A stretch of 64,000 nucleotides of DNA, from contig JAOABA010000001.1 in NCBI GenBank assembly GCA_026418625.1, forward strand, positions 1 to 64,000, written 5' to 3'. The position numbers were made by a program, and so were the translations under genes. The DNA comes from Candidatus Kapaibacterium sp. GTDB lineage: Bacteria; Bacteroidota; Ignavibacteria; Kapaibacteriales; UBA2268. Positions 62,382 to 64,000 of this stretch are shown here, in pieces. The notes beneath the pieces were generated by a model. It worked only from the letters and a program-made list of their open reading frames with translations, did not search any database and was not told where the DNA came from. The first letter of the stretch is position 1. Each line of letters begins with the position of its first letter.

Positions 62382-63863
62382 ATGTTAGATAAAGCTGAAA
62401 ATATTAAAGATTTAACTTTGAGTAAGAAAAATTACTTAAAGCTAAAATCACGATTGAAGCCAAATTATTTTCTGACCCCTACTTTTTTTCAGCTTGTCTC
62501 TGATATAATAGCAATAGTAATTACAACTTTAGTTCAATATTATTTGAGGTTCGAAACAGGTATTTATTCTTATCCAATAAGTTTTGAGCCGATATATATA
62601 TTTTTAATGACTTTTTTTCTAACAGGATATTGGTTACTAATTTTTTGGTTTTCAGGTTTATATAAAAATTGGTATATACGCTCTCCATTTGATGAATTCT
62701 TCACAATAATTAGGGCTACGTTTTTTGGAAGTTTCTTGATAATGTTCTTGATTTTTATGGATGGTAGCCCATCAACAAGACAATTATTTTTAATTTACTT
62801 TGCTTTAATTACCTTCAATGTCGCATTAGGGAGGTTCATAATAAAAAGGATTCAGAAATTTTTGCGTGAAAAAAGGATTTTATTTATTCCCTCGATTATA
62901 ATAGGATCAAAAGAAAAAGCTTTAGAACTTTACCAAAAAACTGAGAACTCACCAAGCTGGGGCTATAAAGTCATAGGTTATATCTCTGTGGAAAATAATG
63001 GCAGCATTGATCTAAATAATCAAAATTCTTTAAGATATCTGGGAAATATCAACAAGCTTGATGAACTTCTCGATGAACTTTTACCTCAAGAAGTATTAAT
63101 CACTACTGACTCACCTAATCGACAGTTTTTACTGAAAATAGCTTCAATTTGTTCAGAAAAAAATATTATAGTCAAAATTGTTCCTGATTTATACGATATC
63201 TTTATGGGACAAGTGAGAACATTGCCTGTTTATGGAATACCTCTTATCGAAATAACCACAGAAATTTTAAAGCCTTGGGAAAGAATAATCAAGAGATTTA
63301 TTGACATAATTTTCAGTTTACTGGTTTTAGTCTTAGGAATTCCACTTTGGATATTAATAGCTATAATAATCAAACTTGAGTCCAAAGGTCCTATATTATA
63401 TAAACAAGAAAGAGTTGGAAGGCACGGCAAAATATTTAAAATGTATAAGTTTAGGTCGATGGTTCAAGATGCTGAAAAGCACGGTCCTCAATGGGCAAAA
63501 GTAAATGACCCGAGAGTTACAAAGTTTGGTTATTTTCTTAGGAAGTCTCACTTAGACGAAATCCCACAATTTATTAATGTTCTTAAAGGTGAAATGAGCA
63601 TTGTTGGACCTCGCCCAGAAAGACCAGTGTTCGTTGAAAAATTTAGTGCTTTAATACCATATTATAAACGAAGATTGATTGTTCGCCCGGGCATAACTGG
63701 ATGGTGGCAAGTTAATTATACAACTTATGTCGAAAGTGTTGAAGAAATCGAAAACAGACTAAAAGACGATTTTTATTATATTGAAAATGTTTCTTTAAAA
63801 CTTGATCTCGAAATAATAATCAGGACTATTTATTTAATGATTAAAGGACACGGTCAAACCTAA
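62382..63863 (+). CDS. polyprenyl glycosylphosphotransferase (WcaJ/WbaP-like priming enzyme)
   Basis: A 493-residue enzyme that transfers a sugar-phosphate to undecaprenyl phosphate and so starts repeat-unit assembly. Four N-terminal helices (about 30-160) precede a nucleotide-binding CoA_binding_3-like domain (about 165-290). The bacterial sugar transferase domain follows (about 300-493) with KRFIDIIFSLLVLVLGIP, KQERVGRHGKIFKMYKFRSM, KSHLDEIPQFINVLKGEMS and IVGPRPERP, all family hallmarks. The RPGITGWWQVN end is typical. The next glycosyltransferase starts nine bases downstream. Confidence 0.92.
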   Translation: MLDKAENIKDLTLSKKNYLKLKSRLKPNYFLTPTFFQLVSDIIAIVITTLVQYYLRFETGIYSYPISFEPIYIFLMTFFLTGYWLLIFWFSGLYKNWYIRSPFDEFFTIIRATFFGSFLIMFLIFMDGSPSTRQLFLIYFALITFNVALGRFIIKRIQKFLREKRILFIPSIIIGSKEKALELYQKTENSPSWGYKVIGYISVENNGSIDLNNQNSLRYLGNINKLDELLDELLPQEVLITTDSPNRQFLLKIASICSEKNIIVKIVPDLYDIFMGQVRTLPVYGIPLIEITTEILKPWERIIKRFIDIIFSLLVLVLGIPLWILIAIIIKLESKGPILYKQERVGRHGKIFKMYKFRSMVQDAEKHGPQWAKVNDPRVTKFGYFLRKSHLDEIPQFINVLKGEMSIVGPRPERPVFVEKFSALIPYYKRRLIVRPGITGWWQVNYTTYVESVEEIENRLKDDFYYIENVSLKLDLEIIIRTIYLMIKGHGQT

Positions 63864-63872
63864 TGATAAGTT

Positions 63873-64000
63873 ATGAATAAATCTATAATTGTTATACCGA
63901 CATATAATGAAGTTGATAACATCTCAAGATTAATAGATACAATCTTCAACATCAAATCTGATATTGATATTTTAATAGTTGATGATAATTCACCAGATGG
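63873..64000 (+). CDS. family 2 glycosyltransferase, N-terminus only (dolichyl-phosphate mannose synthase-like)
   Basis: The first 42 codons are visible before the window ends. They read as [18 protein letters not shown] and [11 protein letters not shown], the standard opening of polyprenyl-phosphate mannosyl/glucosyl transferases such as Dpm1 and ArnC-like enzymes. The ATG at 63873 lies nine bases after the priming transferase stop, so it belongs to the same transcript. Such an enzyme could make the lipid-linked sugar used by the GT39-like protein at 17285 (inference). Confidence 0.82.
   Translation, partial: MNKSIIVIPTYNEVDNISRLIDTIFNIKSDIDILIVDDNSPD

Noticed and set aside
1-64000. CRISPR array, prophage, integrase or complete insertion sequence
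   Set aside because: No spaced direct repeats and no phage, integrase or transposase genes were seen on either strand.

Overview
The window is a gene-dense, AT-rich bacterial chromosome segment, roughly one third G+C by eye (not computed). It carries 57 complete or near-complete protein genes, two genes cut by the window ends and one tRNA. The organism is most likely a Gram-negative member of the Bacteroidota/Chlorobi/Ignavibacteria group. The support is outer-membrane proteins, lipoproteins, Wza- and Wzi-like export proteins, three promoters of the Bacteroidota type (TTG, 19-20 nt, TAnnTTTG), a tRNA gene without encoded CCA, and a Ser/Thr kinase fused to TPRs. This placement is an inference from gene content, not from a marker-gene tree.

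Layout. 1-3300: an incomplete exported protein, pdxB, an outer-membrane barrel, panB and a small haem-motif lipoprotein. 3298-11453: a seven-gene minus-strand run holding a TPR-linked Ser/Thr kinase, four small related proteins with a common C-terminal tail, a hybrid histidine kinase and PTS enzyme I. 11602-17200: an exported Memo-AMMECR1 fusion, CCA-adding enzyme, lipoprotein MsrB, a TPR protein and a DUF3467 protein. 17285-23260: a polysaccharide block (GT39-like membrane enzyme, GH57 branching enzyme, flippase, UDP-galactopyranose mutase). 23344-26521: a RecQ-type helicase fused to a ComF-like phosphoribosyltransferase, followed directly by a divergent DprA. 26585-33892: an eight-gene minus-strand run with two output-less CHASE2 proteins, a FecR/TPR protein, a response regulator, an RND adaptor, exonuclease III, a Rieske protein and an MBL hydrolase. 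34099-38863: a membrane-anchored parvulin, ffh, rpsP and tRNA-Pro. 38925-45089: an ABC exporter with a LolA-like protein, a metallophosphoesterase, a redoxin, Hsp33 and a PIN-domain pair. 45268-56675: metabolic genes (icmF, kbl, thioredoxin, glgA, ispE, ltaE, a thioesterase, nagZ-like). 56734-64000: the start of an exopolysaccharide locus (rfbB, SLBB exporter, Wzi, GT2, priming sugar transferase, a second GT2 cut by the window end).

How genes fit together. PdxB belongs to pyridoxal-phosphate synthesis, and Kbl and LtaE are PLP enzymes of glycine/threonine metabolism. GlgA and the GH57 branching enzyme fit glycogen-type glucan synthesis. The 17-23 kb and 56-64 kb regions both serve surface polysaccharide. 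The CCA-adding enzyme is needed because tRNA-Pro lacks CCA.

The best candidates for something little described are the RecQ-PRTase/DprA pair, the kinase-linked family of four small proteins sharing a D-D-x-[DE]-[VI]-I-I-[RK]-R type tail, and the split CHASE2 cluster. A pair of related inverted repeats (36302-36330 and 49865-49972) is also worth checking. All functional proposals come from motif reading; no database search was possible.
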